Positions 30,563 through 38,923 of a stretch of 64,000 bases of DNA are shown here, piece by piece (the first letter of the stretch is position 1; every line of letters starts with the position of its first letter). Location of the stretch: the NCBI RefSeq assembly GCF_022014595.1, contig NZ_CP091740.1:1054001-1118000 (forward strand), read 5' to 3'. This DNA is from Solitalea lacus. Lineage in GTDB: Bacteria; Bacteroidota; Bacteroidia; Sphingobacteriales; Sphingobacteriaceae. Under the pieces are notes generated by a model, which was not told the DNA's origin, ran no database searches, and was given only the letters and a program-made list of their open reading frames with translations. The position numbers and the translations under genes were made by a program.

Positions 30563-32428
30563 ATGGCACAAAAAGGATCGATTTCAGTAAACACGGAAAA
30601 CATCTTTCCTATTATTAAAAAATTTCTTTATTCCGATCATGATATTTTCTTGCGCGAATTAGTAGCTAATGCTACAGATGCTTCGCAAAAGTTGCAAAAG
30701 TTGGCGGGCATTGGTGATTTTAAAGGAGAGTTGGGCGACTTAACTATCCGCATCAAAGTAGATAAAGATAAAAAGACTTTGATTATTTCTGATCGCGGTA
30801 TTGGTATGACCGAGGCTGAAGTGATGAAATACATCAATCAGGTGGCGTTTTCGGGGGCAACTGAATTTGTTGAGAAATTTAAAGACATCGATACTACTTC
30901 AATTATCGGTAAATTCGGTTTAGGTTTTTATTCGGCATTTATGGTAGCCGAAAAGGTGGAGTTGGTGACCAAGTCTTACCAAGATGCTCCTGCAGTAAAA
31001 TGGACATGTGATGGTTCTACGGAATTTAGCATTGAAGAAGTTGAAAAGGCAGATAGAGGTACTGATATTATACTTTATCTGAACAGCGATTCGGAAGAGT
31101 TTTTAGAAGACATTAAAGTTCGTGATATTCTGAACCGTTATTGTCGCTTTATGCCAATTTCGATAGTATTTGGTAAAGACACTGAAAAAATAAAAGAAGG
31201 AGAAGAAGAAAAAACGGTTGAAAAAGATCATGTGATCAATTCAGTTCAGCCACTGTACGCTCGCGATCCGCAGTCATTAAAAGATGAAGATTATTTGAAC
31301 TTTTATCGTGAGTTGTATCCAATGGCTGAAGATCCATTATTCTGGATTCATCTCAATGTTGATTATCCGTTCAATCTTACCGGAATACTATATTTCCCTA
31401 AGGTGAAAAACGACATCACATTGCATAAAGATAAAATTCAACTTTACTCGCGACAGGTATTCATTACAGATAATGTAGAGAATATCGTTCCTGAGTTTTT
31501 ACGCTTAATGCACGGAGTTATCGATTCGCCTGATATTCCTTTGAATGTTTCACGTTCATACCTGCAGTCGGATGCTAATGTAAAGAAAATCAGCAACTAC
31601 ATTACACGTAAGGTAGCTGATAAGTTAGAAGAATTGTTTAAAAACGACCGAGTTTTATTTGAGCAAAAATGGGAGAGCATTGGCCTGTTTGTGAAATACG
31701 GCATGGTGACCGACGAGAAATTCTTTGAAAAAGCTCAGAAATTCTGCTTATATGAAAGTTTGGATAGCAAATTCTTCACTTTAGAAGAATACAAAGAAAA
31801 AATCAAAGATAATCAGGTTGATAAAGACGGGAATTATACCTTAATCTATACTTCAAGTCCATCCCAACAAGATATTTTCATTCGTGCGGCTAAAAATCGA
31901 GGTTTTGATGTGTTGAAGATGGACGCTTTGATTGATAATCATTTTATCAGCAATGTTGAATATAAGCTTGAAAAAGTACGTATGAAACGTGTTGATGCTG
32001 ACACTGTGGATAAACTGGTTGAAACTGATTCAAAGTTAGACGTTGCATTAACTGAGGAGCAGAAAAAAGAAGTTGACTCAATTTTCAAAAAGGCTACCGG
32101 TAATGATAAGCTTGATTTGGAAGTTGCAGCTATGAGCGGCGATGAAATGCCGGTAAGTATTGTTCGTCCTGAGTTTATGCGAAGAATGATGGAAATGCAA
32201 GAACTATCGGGCGGCAATGGGGGTATGTTTGGCTTTAACGGGTTCGGAGCAGAAAAAGTAATGGTAAATGGGAATCATCCGCTTATTCAAAAGTTGTTAA
32301 AAGAAACTGAAGAAAAACAAGGTCAGTTAGCCCGTCAGGCTTACGATTTAGCTTTGTTAGCACAGGGTATGCTTAAAGGAGAGGCCCTTACTAACTTTAT
32401 TCATCGTTCACTTGAGATTGTTGATTAA
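30563..32428 (+). CDS. htpG: Molecular chaperone HtpG (Hsp90)
   Basis: A 621-residue ATP-dependent chaperone of the cytoplasm that remodels client proteins, often with DnaK. The GHKL ATPase domain occupies about residues 1-215: ELVANATDASQKL (the N-box Asn and Asp), IISDRGIGMTEAEV, and GKFGLGFYSAFMVA are all present. The middle domain follows with PLFWIHLNVDYPFNLTGILYFP and the catalytic-loop Arg in SRSYLQSD. The C-terminal dimerisation domain ends about 620, without the eukaryotic MEEVD tail. Length is normal. It is a single gene ended by a bidirectional hairpin. A heat-shock promoter is expected but no clear site was seen in the 76-base upstream gap. Confidence 0.97.
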   Translation: MAQKGSISVNTENIFPIIKKFLYSDHDIFLRELVANATDASQKLQKLAGIGDFKGELGDLTIRIKVDKDKKTLIISDRGIGMTEAEVMKYINQVAFSGATEFVEKFKDIDTTSIIGKFGLGFYSAFMVAEKVELVTKSYQDAPAVKWTCDGSTEFSIEEVEKADRGTDIILYLNSDSEEFLEDIKVRDILNRYCRFMPISIVFGKDTEKIKEGEEEKTVEKDHVINSVQPLYARDPQSLKDEDYLNFYRELYPMAEDPLFWIHLNVDYPFNLTGILYFPKVKNDITLHKDKIQLYSRQVFITDNVENIVPEFLRLMHGVIDSPDIPLNVSRSYLQSDANVKKISNYITRKVADKLEELFKNDRVLFEQKWESIGLFVKYGMVTDEKFFEKAQKFCLYESLDSKFFTLEEYKEKIKDNQVDKDGNYTLIYTSSPSQQDIFIRAAKNRGFDVLKMDALIDNHFISNVEYKLEKVRMKRVDADTVDKLVETDSKLDVALTEEQKKEVDSIFKKATGNDKLDLEVAAMSGDEMPVSIVRPEFMRRMMEMQELSGGNGGMFGFNGFGAEKVMVNGNHPLIQKLLKETEEKQGQLARQAYDLALLAQGMLKGEALTNFIHRSLEIVD

Positions 32429-32450
32429 GTGTGAAGAATTTCAAATATGT

Positions 32451-32483
32451 ACTCAAGGCAGCTACTATTTAGCTGCCTTGAGT
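32451..32483. terminator. Bidirectional terminator overlapping a stop codon
   Basis: ACTCAAGGCAGCTA (32451-32464) pairs perfectly with TAGCTGCCTTGAGT (32470-32483) around loop CTATT. The stop codon TAG (32467-32465, minus strand) of the converging lipoprotein gene lies in the loop. On the + strand the tail is GTTTTAAAA. Confidence 0.88.
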
Positions 32484-33232
32484 GTTTTAAAAAGATTAGG
32501 AGTGATATCAATCGTAATGCCTAACGTACTGAATATTGGCATGTAGTTTAAACTTTTGTTGCCATATTTTCGTGAATAACCTAGCTGATAATGAAACTTA
32601 ACTGGTTGTAAACCTGCCCGAACAGTGAATGAGGGCTCATAGAAAAAAGTAGTTTGATGATCTAAATTTCCAAGCTCATCAACTTCTATCATTTCGCCAT
32701 TGAAATTAGTTGTGCTTTTTCCGAAGTTAAGCGCCGTTAACCGCATGCTAAAAGCCAATTCGACATATTTCTTTTTTATTCCAAAACTTGGGTTAATAAA
32801 GAATTTATAAGTAGGAATTTGATAGTTATAATTAATAGGATCATTGGTAAATTTCGAATCAATTTTAAATCTCCCCAATCCAACGCCACCATATAATTCA
32901 AAAAGTAAGTTTTGTTCATACTTCCTAAAGTATCCTGCCCCTGCTTCAAAAACAAGGTGATGGCCATTTTTTTCATTTTCCTCCTTATTCCCATTGATTG
33001 TGGTTGAACTTGGCTGCGATTCATTGTAAAAGCTTATATTACTAAATAGGCCAATATTTTTGTCTGGAGCATATGCAACAGAAATATCTCCCGGCATGGA
33101 TGTAGTTACTTTTAATTCATTTTTCTCAGTTAATAATGGAGTTTGTACCGGAGTTGGGAAATATTTGGTCATTGAGCAGGAGGGAAAAAATAAAGTAGGG
33201 GGCAATAAAATAAGTAATAAAGTATTTTTCAT
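32465..33232 (-). CDS. Outer-membrane lipoprotein, small beta-barrel type
   Basis: A 255-residue protein with a lipoprotein signal (MKNTLLLILLPPTLFFPSC, Cys19 expected to be lipidated). The mature part has alternating hydrophobic/polar strands and aromatic ends typical of an 8- to 12-stranded outer-membrane barrel, for example HLVFEAGAGYFRKYEQNLLF, ELYGGVGLGRFKID and FEPSFTVRAGLQPVKFHYQL. No family name can be given with certainty; similar lipid-anchored barrels are common and uncharacterised in Bacteroidota. Its stop codon lies inside a terminator shared with htpG. It stands alone on its strand. Confidence 0.75.
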   Translation of the reverse strand: MKNTLLLILLPPTLFFPSCSMTKYFPTPVQTPLLTEKNELKVTTSMPGDISVAYAPDKNIGLFSNISFYNESQPSSTTINGNKEENEKNGHHLVFEAGAGYFRKYEQNLLFELYGGVGLGRFKIDSKFTNDPINYNYQIPTYKFFINPSFGIKKKYVELAFSMRLTALNFGKSTTNFNGEMIEVDELGNLDHQTTFFYEPSFTVRAGLQPVKFHYQLGYSRKYGNKSLNYMPIFSTLGITIDITPNLFKTLKAAK

Positions 33233-33408
33233 AGTAGCTATTAGTTTGGTTAAATGGTTAAATATAGAGATGCAACTAAAAAATATTATGAAAAAAATAC
33301 TAATAAATAGTTAAGTGAAAAGTAGAGGTATAAATTTCTACCAAGGTGTTTAGTTGTTAATTTTAAGGTTAAGGTTAAGGTGAAGATGTCGATTTAAAGA
33401 AAGTTAGT

Positions 33409-33882
33409 CTATTGCACCACTTTATTAGCACAATTACTGCTTGCAAATGCCTCTGGTTTAGCTTTAAATACAAAGCCCATGCTTAATATATAACCCATAG
33501 CCTCGTGCAAGGCAATGTTTGATTTAAAACTAGGGTTGGTATTAATATCTGCATGTACTTCCATTTCAACTTCATATAGCTCAAGTAAAGGACAAAGTGC
33601 ATAGGCAATATCAATTGATTTTTGGACTTCTGTTAACATTCGCTCTCGAATACCCATCTTTTTAATGGATTTATCCTGATGGATGTACATAAAACCACCA
33701 TGATGTTCGCGCAAAAAGACAATTACGGTTGCATAGTCGATCGTGTCGCCTTTAATTTGTGAGTCAGTGCCGATGCATACCTTTAATTTGTAGCCTTGAG
33801 CACTTTCTCTCTCAATGGCTTTTTCTACCTCCTCTAAAATGGGGAAATGAATAATTTCTCCGTTGAATTTTTTCCAAGCCAT
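33409..33882 (-). CDS. YkuK-family (DUF458) ribonuclease H-like protein
   Basis: A 157-residue cytoplasmic protein of the YkuK family, first described from Bacillus subtilis. It has an RNase H-like fold: KVCIGTDSQIKGDTIDYATVIVF is the first strand with the conserved Asp, and VHADINTNPSFKSNIALHEA and MGYILSMGF follow. The DSQ and DIN/NPS positions mark the family. The activity is unproven; no nuclease function has been shown to my knowledge. ATG 33882 (MAWKKFNGE) is preferred to a TTG two codons upstream. No neighbour suggests a pathway. Confidence 0.85.
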   Translation of the reverse strand: MAWKKFNGEIIHFPILEEVEKAIERESAQGYKLKVCIGTDSQIKGDTIDYATVIVFLREHHGGFMYIHQDKSIKKMGIRERMLTEVQKSIDIAYALCPLLELYEVEMEVHADINTNPSFKSNIALHEAMGYILSMGFVFKAKPEAFASSNCANKVVQ

Positions 33883-34031
33883 AACCAATGATTTTAAAAA
33901 TTAAACTTTACTCCAGAATAATTTCTGTGAGGTTATTATAAAGATATAGCTTTTTAATTATTAAAAACCAAAGAGTTACGTTAAAGTTTTGTGAACGCTG
34001 TTGAGATGTTTTTGGAAATTTTCATTTTTTA

Positions 34032-34901
34032 TTAATCTTCAATGAGAATGCCCATTTTTCCCATCCTATAATCACGCATTGCTTCTAAAATTTCGCCTTC
34101 GTAATTCATAACAAATGGGCCGTGTGCAACAATAGGTTCATTAATGGGTTCACCGGTCATGATAATCGCACGCAAATCCTTGATTGCTTCTATCGTAATG
34201 ACTTTGCCATCGTTGTTAAATTTGATAGCGGTTTCAGCATCAACAAGGCCCAAGCCCGCAATTCGTAATTGACCGTTAAGTAAATACAAAAAAGCGTTAT
34301 GATTACTTGGTAATTCAAGTTGCATTTTTCCGTTTTTTTCGGCCTTAATTACATAGGCATTAATTGGGGTAATATGTTGAATACTTCCCTTGATTCCACT
34401 TAACTCCCCTGCAACTATTTTGACCTCAATTAATTCATCATCGCTTTTTATAAAAGGTATTTCTGCTGAAGCTATAGGGAAATATTGGGGTTGATCCATT
34501 TTATGGGCCCTTGGAGTATTGATCCAAAGTTGCACAAGTTCTTGCTTTCCTCCAAAGTTTTGAATGTCATGGGGAGGTCGTTCACTATGCATTATACCCA
34601 TGCCCGAATTCATCCATTGGACACCACCTTCATAAATAATGCTATTATTCCCTCGGCTATCTCGATGATGAACGCCTCCTTCAAAAACAAATGTAACTGG
34701 AGAAAAACCTCGATGAGGATGAGGTGCGAATCCTGCTTTTACCGGATTGATATAATTAGGTATGACGGTCTTTACATGATGCAATAACAAAAACGGGTCA
34801 ATGTTTTCAATCTTTTGCGTTGGAAAAGCCTGTTTAACGGCAATTCCTTCCATATCTATTGTTTGCGCTGTTAATACAGCAGAAACGCTTCTGTCTTTCA
34901 T
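34032..34901 (-). CDS. Pirin-family protein
   Basis: A 289-residue bicupin. The N-terminal cupin carries the metal site HPHRGF (His61, His63) and then VTFVFEGGVHHRDSRGN and WMNSGMGIMHSE. The rest, LVQLWINTPRAHKMDQPQYF, is a standard pirin signature. Bacterial pirins such as YhhW are reported to have quercetinase activity, and others bind enzymes of central metabolism, so the job here is open. The C-terminal cupin is of usual length and lacks metal-binding histidines, as in relatives. Single gene, divergent from the sensor kinase. Confidence 0.9.
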   Translation of the reverse strand: MKDRSVSAVLTAQTIDMEGIAVKQAFPTQKIENIDPFLLLHHVKTVIPNYINPVKAGFAPHPHRGFSPVTFVFEGGVHHRDSRGNNSIIYEGGVQWMNSGMGIMHSERPPHDIQNFGGKQELVQLWINTPRAHKMDQPQYFPIASAEIPFIKSDDELIEVKIVAGELSGIKGSIQHITPINAYVIKAEKNGKMQLELPSNHNAFLYLLNGQLRIAGLGLVDAETAIKFNNDGKVITIEAIKDLRAIIMTGEPINEPIVAHGPFVMNYEGEILEAMRDYRMGKMGILIED

Positions 34902-35084
34902 TTTTTCTAATTTATTTGATCTATATGTTTAAATACATAAACAATAACTGTTGATTTAGTAATTGCTGTTCAAGGGTTACACAAATTAAATTTTGCAACT
35001 TACTTTATAGTTAATTATCTTTCTTGTATCTTATATTTTACATCACAGTTACTTGCCTAAAAACGATTTAACTACTACTTATTG

Positions 35085-36866
35085 ATGACATTATTTACTA
35101 ACATCTATACGCTGTTTTTGTGTTTGGCGGGACTAACCTCCATTTTTCTTGCTTTAAAAATTTACAAATTGGCAGGTCGGGCCGTTAAATGGTTTGGTCT
35201 TCTTTTGATTTTTATATCTATATGGGCTATCGCTTACGGTTTTGAGCTATCTAGTCAAACTCTTGAGCAGATGAAATTCTGGCTTAAGATAGAGTATATT
35301 GGGATATCGTTTTTGCCTGTGTTTTGGTTAGCCTTTATACTGCTTTACTTAGGTAAGGAAAGGTGGATGAATAAATTTAACCTAACATTCATATTCTTAA
35401 TTCCAATAATAACATTGGTTTTGGTATGGACGAATGATTATCATCATTTTCATTATTTGTCCTTATCTCTTGATACACAAAGTGGGCCATTTCCTTTATT
35501 GGCGATTAAGAGAGGGTTATGGTATCGAGTGTTTATCTCATATTTTTATTTTGTAACGGCATTTGCCGTATTAATGCTTTTTTTAAAATATAAAAAGTCA
35601 AATGATATTTATAAAAAGCACAATACCAGTTTGCTAATCGGATCAATTATTCCATGGGTAGCTAATGTTTTTTACTTAGCCGGTGTGAGACCTTATCAGC
35701 ATATAGATTTAACACCCTTTGCTTTTATGTTAACAGGGTTGATAATTGGTTTAAGCTTTATAAGGTTTAGGCTTTTTGATATTATTCCTGTTGCAAGGGA
35801 AAAAGTGATTGACGCAATGAGTGATGGCATTTTGGTATTAGATACTCAAAATCGAATTGTTGATGCAAATCGACAAATGCTAGAGTATCTAAATCACAAA
35901 AACAGTACAGCTGTCATTGGTTCCTTTTTTAATGATATTCTCCCATTTTGCATTCTTCAACATAAGATAAGTCAAAATAGAGTTACTTTGAATGAAGAAA
36001 TAAGATTGACCAAAGGTGAAGATGAATTGTTGTTAGCAGTTGATGTTGCTCCAATTTTTGATGATAATAGAAAATATGGGGGAGCAGTCCTGATGTTTAA
36101 AGACATTACCAGTCAGAAAAAGGATGAGCTAAAATTACAACAACAGTCTAAAGAATTGCAGGCCTTAAATCAATTAAAAAGTCAGCTATTCTCCATTATT
36201 TCACATGATTTAAGAAGTCCCTTGGTTAATTTGGTTGATGTGTTGAATCTTGCAGAAGAAAACCTCTTGACTGAAATGGAATTCAAAACGATGCTGCCAA
36301 AGCTTTCTAAAAATATTGCCTATACATTCGATTTACTTGAAAATCTACTTTTCTGGTCCAAAAACCAATTTGAAGGAGCGCTAATTTCACCAGAGTATTT
36401 TAATCTAAAAAAAATGGTAAGTACTGAATTGCATTATTTTCAGTTAAGTGCCAAAGCTAAAGGTGTTAAATTAAAGAAACAGATTAGTGGCGACATAAAT
36501 GTGTTTGCAGATCTTCAAATGATTCGTTTAGTGGTAAGAAATTTATTAAGTAATGCAATAAAGTTTTGTCATGCAGGTAGCAAGGTGCTGATAGGTGCTG
36601 CATTGAATGAGGATAAATCGGTAGTAATTTATGTAGAAGATTCAGGTGTAGGTATGGGGACTAATGAGCTGGAAATGCTTCAGCGTCAGGAAAGTTTTAC
36701 TATACGAGGAACTCAAGATGAAACAGGTACCGGTTTAGGTCTGCTGTTATGCCATGAATTTGTTAAAAAGAATAAAGGACAGTTGTTTATAGAAAGTGAA
36801 TTAAATAAAGGCAGCAAATTTTCTTTTACATTACCGGTTGGAAAGGTTAACGAGGAAGCATATTAA
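35085..36866 (+). CDS. Orphan membrane sensor histidine kinase with 7TM input and PAS domain
   Basis: A 593-residue kinase. Seven membrane helices fill about residues 1-225, matching the N-terminal 7TM module common in bacterial kinases (LKIEYIGISFLPVFWLAFIL; VWTNDYHHFHYL). A PAS domain spans about 235-350, with AMSDGILVLDTQNRIVDANR at its start. A short coiled coil precedes the HisKA dimerisation helix with the phospho-acceptor H374 (SIISHDLRSP). The HATPase domain has the N box (LLSNAIKF, about 485), G1 (DSGVGMG, about 518) and G2 (GTGLGLLLC). ATG 35085 is preferred over the preceding TTG. No response regulator is adjacent, so it is an orphan kinase and its partner and stimulus are unknown. 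It ends near a weak hairpin before the convergent ettA gene. Confidence 0.92.
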   Translation: MTLFTNIYTLFLCLAGLTSIFLALKIYKLAGRAVKWFGLLLIFISIWAIAYGFELSSQTLEQMKFWLKIEYIGISFLPVFWLAFILLYLGKERWMNKFNLTFIFLIPIITLVLVWTNDYHHFHYLSLSLDTQSGPFPLLAIKRGLWYRVFISYFYFVTAFAVLMLFLKYKKSNDIYKKHNTSLLIGSIIPWVANVFYLAGVRPYQHIDLTPFAFMLTGLIIGLSFIRFRLFDIIPVAREKVIDAMSDGILVLDTQNRIVDANRQMLEYLNHKNSTAVIGSFFNDILPFCILQHKISQNRVTLNEEIRLTKGEDELLLAVDVAPIFDDNRKYGGAVLMFKDITSQKKDELKLQQQSKELQALNQLKSQLFSIISHDLRSPLVNLVDVLNLAEENLLTEMEFKTMLPKLSKNIAYTFDLLENLLFWSKNQFEGALISPEYFNLKKMVSTELHYFQLSAKAKGVKLKKQISGDINVFADLQMIRLVVRNLLSNAIKFCHAGSKVLIGAALNEDKSVVIYVEDSGVGMGTNELEMLQRQESFTIRGTQDETGTGLGLLLCHEFVKKNKGQLFIESELNKGSKFSFTLPVGKVNEEAY

Positions 36867-36878
36867 CTGCTTTATTTA

Positions 36879-36910
36879 ACAATGCCACGAATACAAATTC
36901 GTGACATTGT
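36879..36910. terminator. Possible terminator hairpin between convergent genes
   Basis: ACAATG.CACGAAT (36879-36892) pairs with ATTCGTG.CATTGT (36897-36910) with one mismatch. No clean T run follows on either strand, so its terminating activity is uncertain. Confidence 0.4.
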
Positions 36911-36943
36911 CAATTGGCTCAGAATTTTCAATAGCCCTTTTAT

Positions 36944-38623
36944 TTATACTAAGTTCTTATACTTAATTCGATGCGGGGTATCGTTGCCTAAGCGTTTTTT
37001 ACGATTTTCTTCATATTCGGTATAATTACCTTCAAAGAAATAAACCTGTGAATTTCCTTCAAATGCTAAAATATGCGTACAAATACGGTCCAGAAACCAA
37101 CGGTCGTGGGAAATAATTACAGCACAGCCTCCAAAGTTTTCCAAGGCTTCCTCTAATGAACGTAATGTGTTTACATCAATATCATTGGTAGGTTCATCAA
37201 GCAGTAACACGTTAGCGCCTTCTTTTAGAGTAATGGCTAGATGAGCCCTGTTACGTTCCCCTCCCGAAAGTACCCCAACTTTTTTCTGTTGGTCGGCACC
37301 GTTAAAATTGAATTTCGATACATAAGCACGACCATTCATCGATTTGTTGCCCAGCATTATATTTTCGGTCCCTCCGGTAATGTTCTCAAACACTGTTTTA
37401 TCCGGATCCAAATCATTATGGGTTTGATCCACGTAGCCTAGTTTTACAGTTTCTCCCACTTTAAATGAACCGGTATCTGATTTTTCCTGACCGGTAATCA
37501 ATTTAAATAAAGTGGTTTTACCAGCACCATTCGGTCCAATAATTCCCACGATACCAGCTGGAGGTAAACTAAATTCAAGGTTTTCAAATAAGATACGGTC
37601 TCCATATGCCTTTGATACACCATGGGCTTCAATTACCACATTTCCTAAACGAGGTCCTGGAGGAATGAATAATTCCAACTTTTCTTCCCTGTCTTTGGTT
37701 TCTTCGCTAGCAAGCTTGTCGTATGCTGATAAACGTGCTTTAGACTTAGCATGACGAGCTTTCGGAGCCATTCGTACCCATTCCAACTCACGTTCCAAGG
37801 TTTTTTGACGTTTGGTTTCCGATTTTTCTTCCTGGGCTAAACGTTTCGCTTTCTGATCTAACCATGAGGAGTAATTACCTTTCCAGGGAATACCTTCTCC
37901 ACGGTCTAATTCTAATATCCAACCGGCAACATTGTCCAGAAAATAACGGTCGTGAGTAACAGCTATTACGGTACCTTTATATTGTTGAAGGTGCATTTCT
38001 AACCAATCAATTGACTCGGCGTCCAAATGGTTGGTAGGCTCGTCCAATAATAAAACATCCGGCTCTTGAATCAATAAGCGACATAATGCCACGCGGCGAC
38101 GTTCTCCACCTGACAAAACGGCAATTTTTGTGTCCGGTTCTGGACAACGTAACGCATCCATTGCACGCTCCAGTTTATTGTCAAGCTCCCATGCTCCAAC
38201 AGCGTCAATCTTATCTTGTAACTCGCCTTGACGGTTCATTAATTTGTCCATCTCATCAGGGTTTTCATAAACCTCCGGCAGTCCAAAACGTTCGTTAATT
38301 TCCTCGTATTCTTTCAGGATGTCAATGATGTGTTGAGCGCCTTCTTGAACAACCTCTTTTACCGTTTTATCTGGATCTAATTGAGGTTCTTGGGCTAAAT
38401 ATCCAACAGTGTATCCTGGTGAGAATACTACTTCGCCTTGATATGACTTATCTAAACCGGCAATGATCTTAAGAAGAGATGATTTTCCGGAGCCGTTTAA
38501 ACCAATTACACCAATTTTAGCACCGTAAAAAAAGGACAGGTAAATATTCTTTAAAACTTGCTTTTGTGGCGGGTAAATCTTGTTTACCCCAGCCATTGAA
38601 AATATGATTTTTTCGTCTGACAT
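36944..38623 (-). CDS. ettA: Energy-dependent translational throttle protein EttA
   Basis: A 559-residue ABC-F protein with two ATPase cassettes and no membrane spans; it binds the ribosomal E site and gates the first peptide bond according to the ADP/ATP ratio. Cassette 1 has GLNGSGKSSLLK (about residues 38-50) and LSGGERRRVAL (about 168-178) with LLLDEPTNHLDAESIDWLE. Cassette 2 has GPNGAGKTTLFK (near 357) and LSGGERNRAHL (near 455). Between the cassettes lies the charged P-site tRNA interaction motif (ETKRQKTLERELEWVRMAPK then ARHAKSKARL). The length and WVR..PKARHAK pattern are those of EttA, not of the antibiotic-resistance ABC-F types. Single gene. Confidence 0.95.
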   Translation of the reverse strand: MSDEKIIFSMAGVNKIYPPQKQVLKNIYLSFFYGAKIGVIGLNGSGKSSLLKIIAGLDKSYQGEVVFSPGYTVGYLAQEPQLDPDKTVKEVVQEGAQHIIDILKEYEEINERFGLPEVYENPDEMDKLMNRQGELQDKIDAVGAWELDNKLERAMDALRCPEPDTKIAVLSGGERRRVALCRLLIQEPDVLLLDEPTNHLDAESIDWLEMHLQQYKGTVIAVTHDRYFLDNVAGWILELDRGEGIPWKGNYSSWLDQKAKRLAQEEKSETKRQKTLERELEWVRMAPKARHAKSKARLSAYDKLASEETKDREEKLELFIPPGPRLGNVVIEAHGVSKAYGDRILFENLEFSLPPAGIVGIIGPNGAGKTTLFKLITGQEKSDTGSFKVGETVKLGYVDQTHNDLDPDKTVFENITGGTENIMLGNKSMNGRAYVSKFNFNGADQQKKVGVLSGGERNRAHLAITLKEGANVLLLDEPTNDIDVNTLRSLEEALENFGGCAVIISHDRWFLDRICTHILAFEGNSQVYFFEGNYTEYEENRKKRLGNDTPHRIKYKNLV

Positions 38624-38763
38624 TATTGCTTATTTGCTTAAGTTTGCAAATATCGACATTAGCCTGCTGCTCACAAAAAAATTATAGTTTAAGCAATCTT
38701 TCTTCATGTTTTACCGTATATAATTTAGAGTTGTCTTTTGGCGTAATTGTTGATAACTTAATA

Positions 38764-38782
38764 ATAAATCGCTTCGATTTAT
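38764..38782. promoter_or_regulatory. Inverted repeat upstream of clpC, possible operator
   Basis: ATAAATCGCTTCGATTTAT: two 8-base arms around CTT, 142 bases before the clpC start and 141 after the ettA start. It lies in a 300-base gap that otherwise shows no gene. A further TTGACT with a TAATTT-like -10 lies near 38858-38885. It could be an operator or a short hairpin; nothing proves either. Confidence 0.4.
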
Positions 38783-38923
38783 AAAGATAGTTCTTACATT
38801 AGTCTCGGGCCGTTTCAGGAGCCCAACTTACCACAAGTTAGTAATCTCAAATAGCTCTTGACTTGTATAAACATTTTAATAATTTAAGCGTTTTTAAGTA
38901 ATATTCACTATATTCCTTATTAT

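Noticed and set aside
33364-33382. Short tandem AAGGTT units in the spacer after the lipoprotein gene
   Set aside because: Only about three imperfect units; it is low-complexity sequence, not a repeat array.
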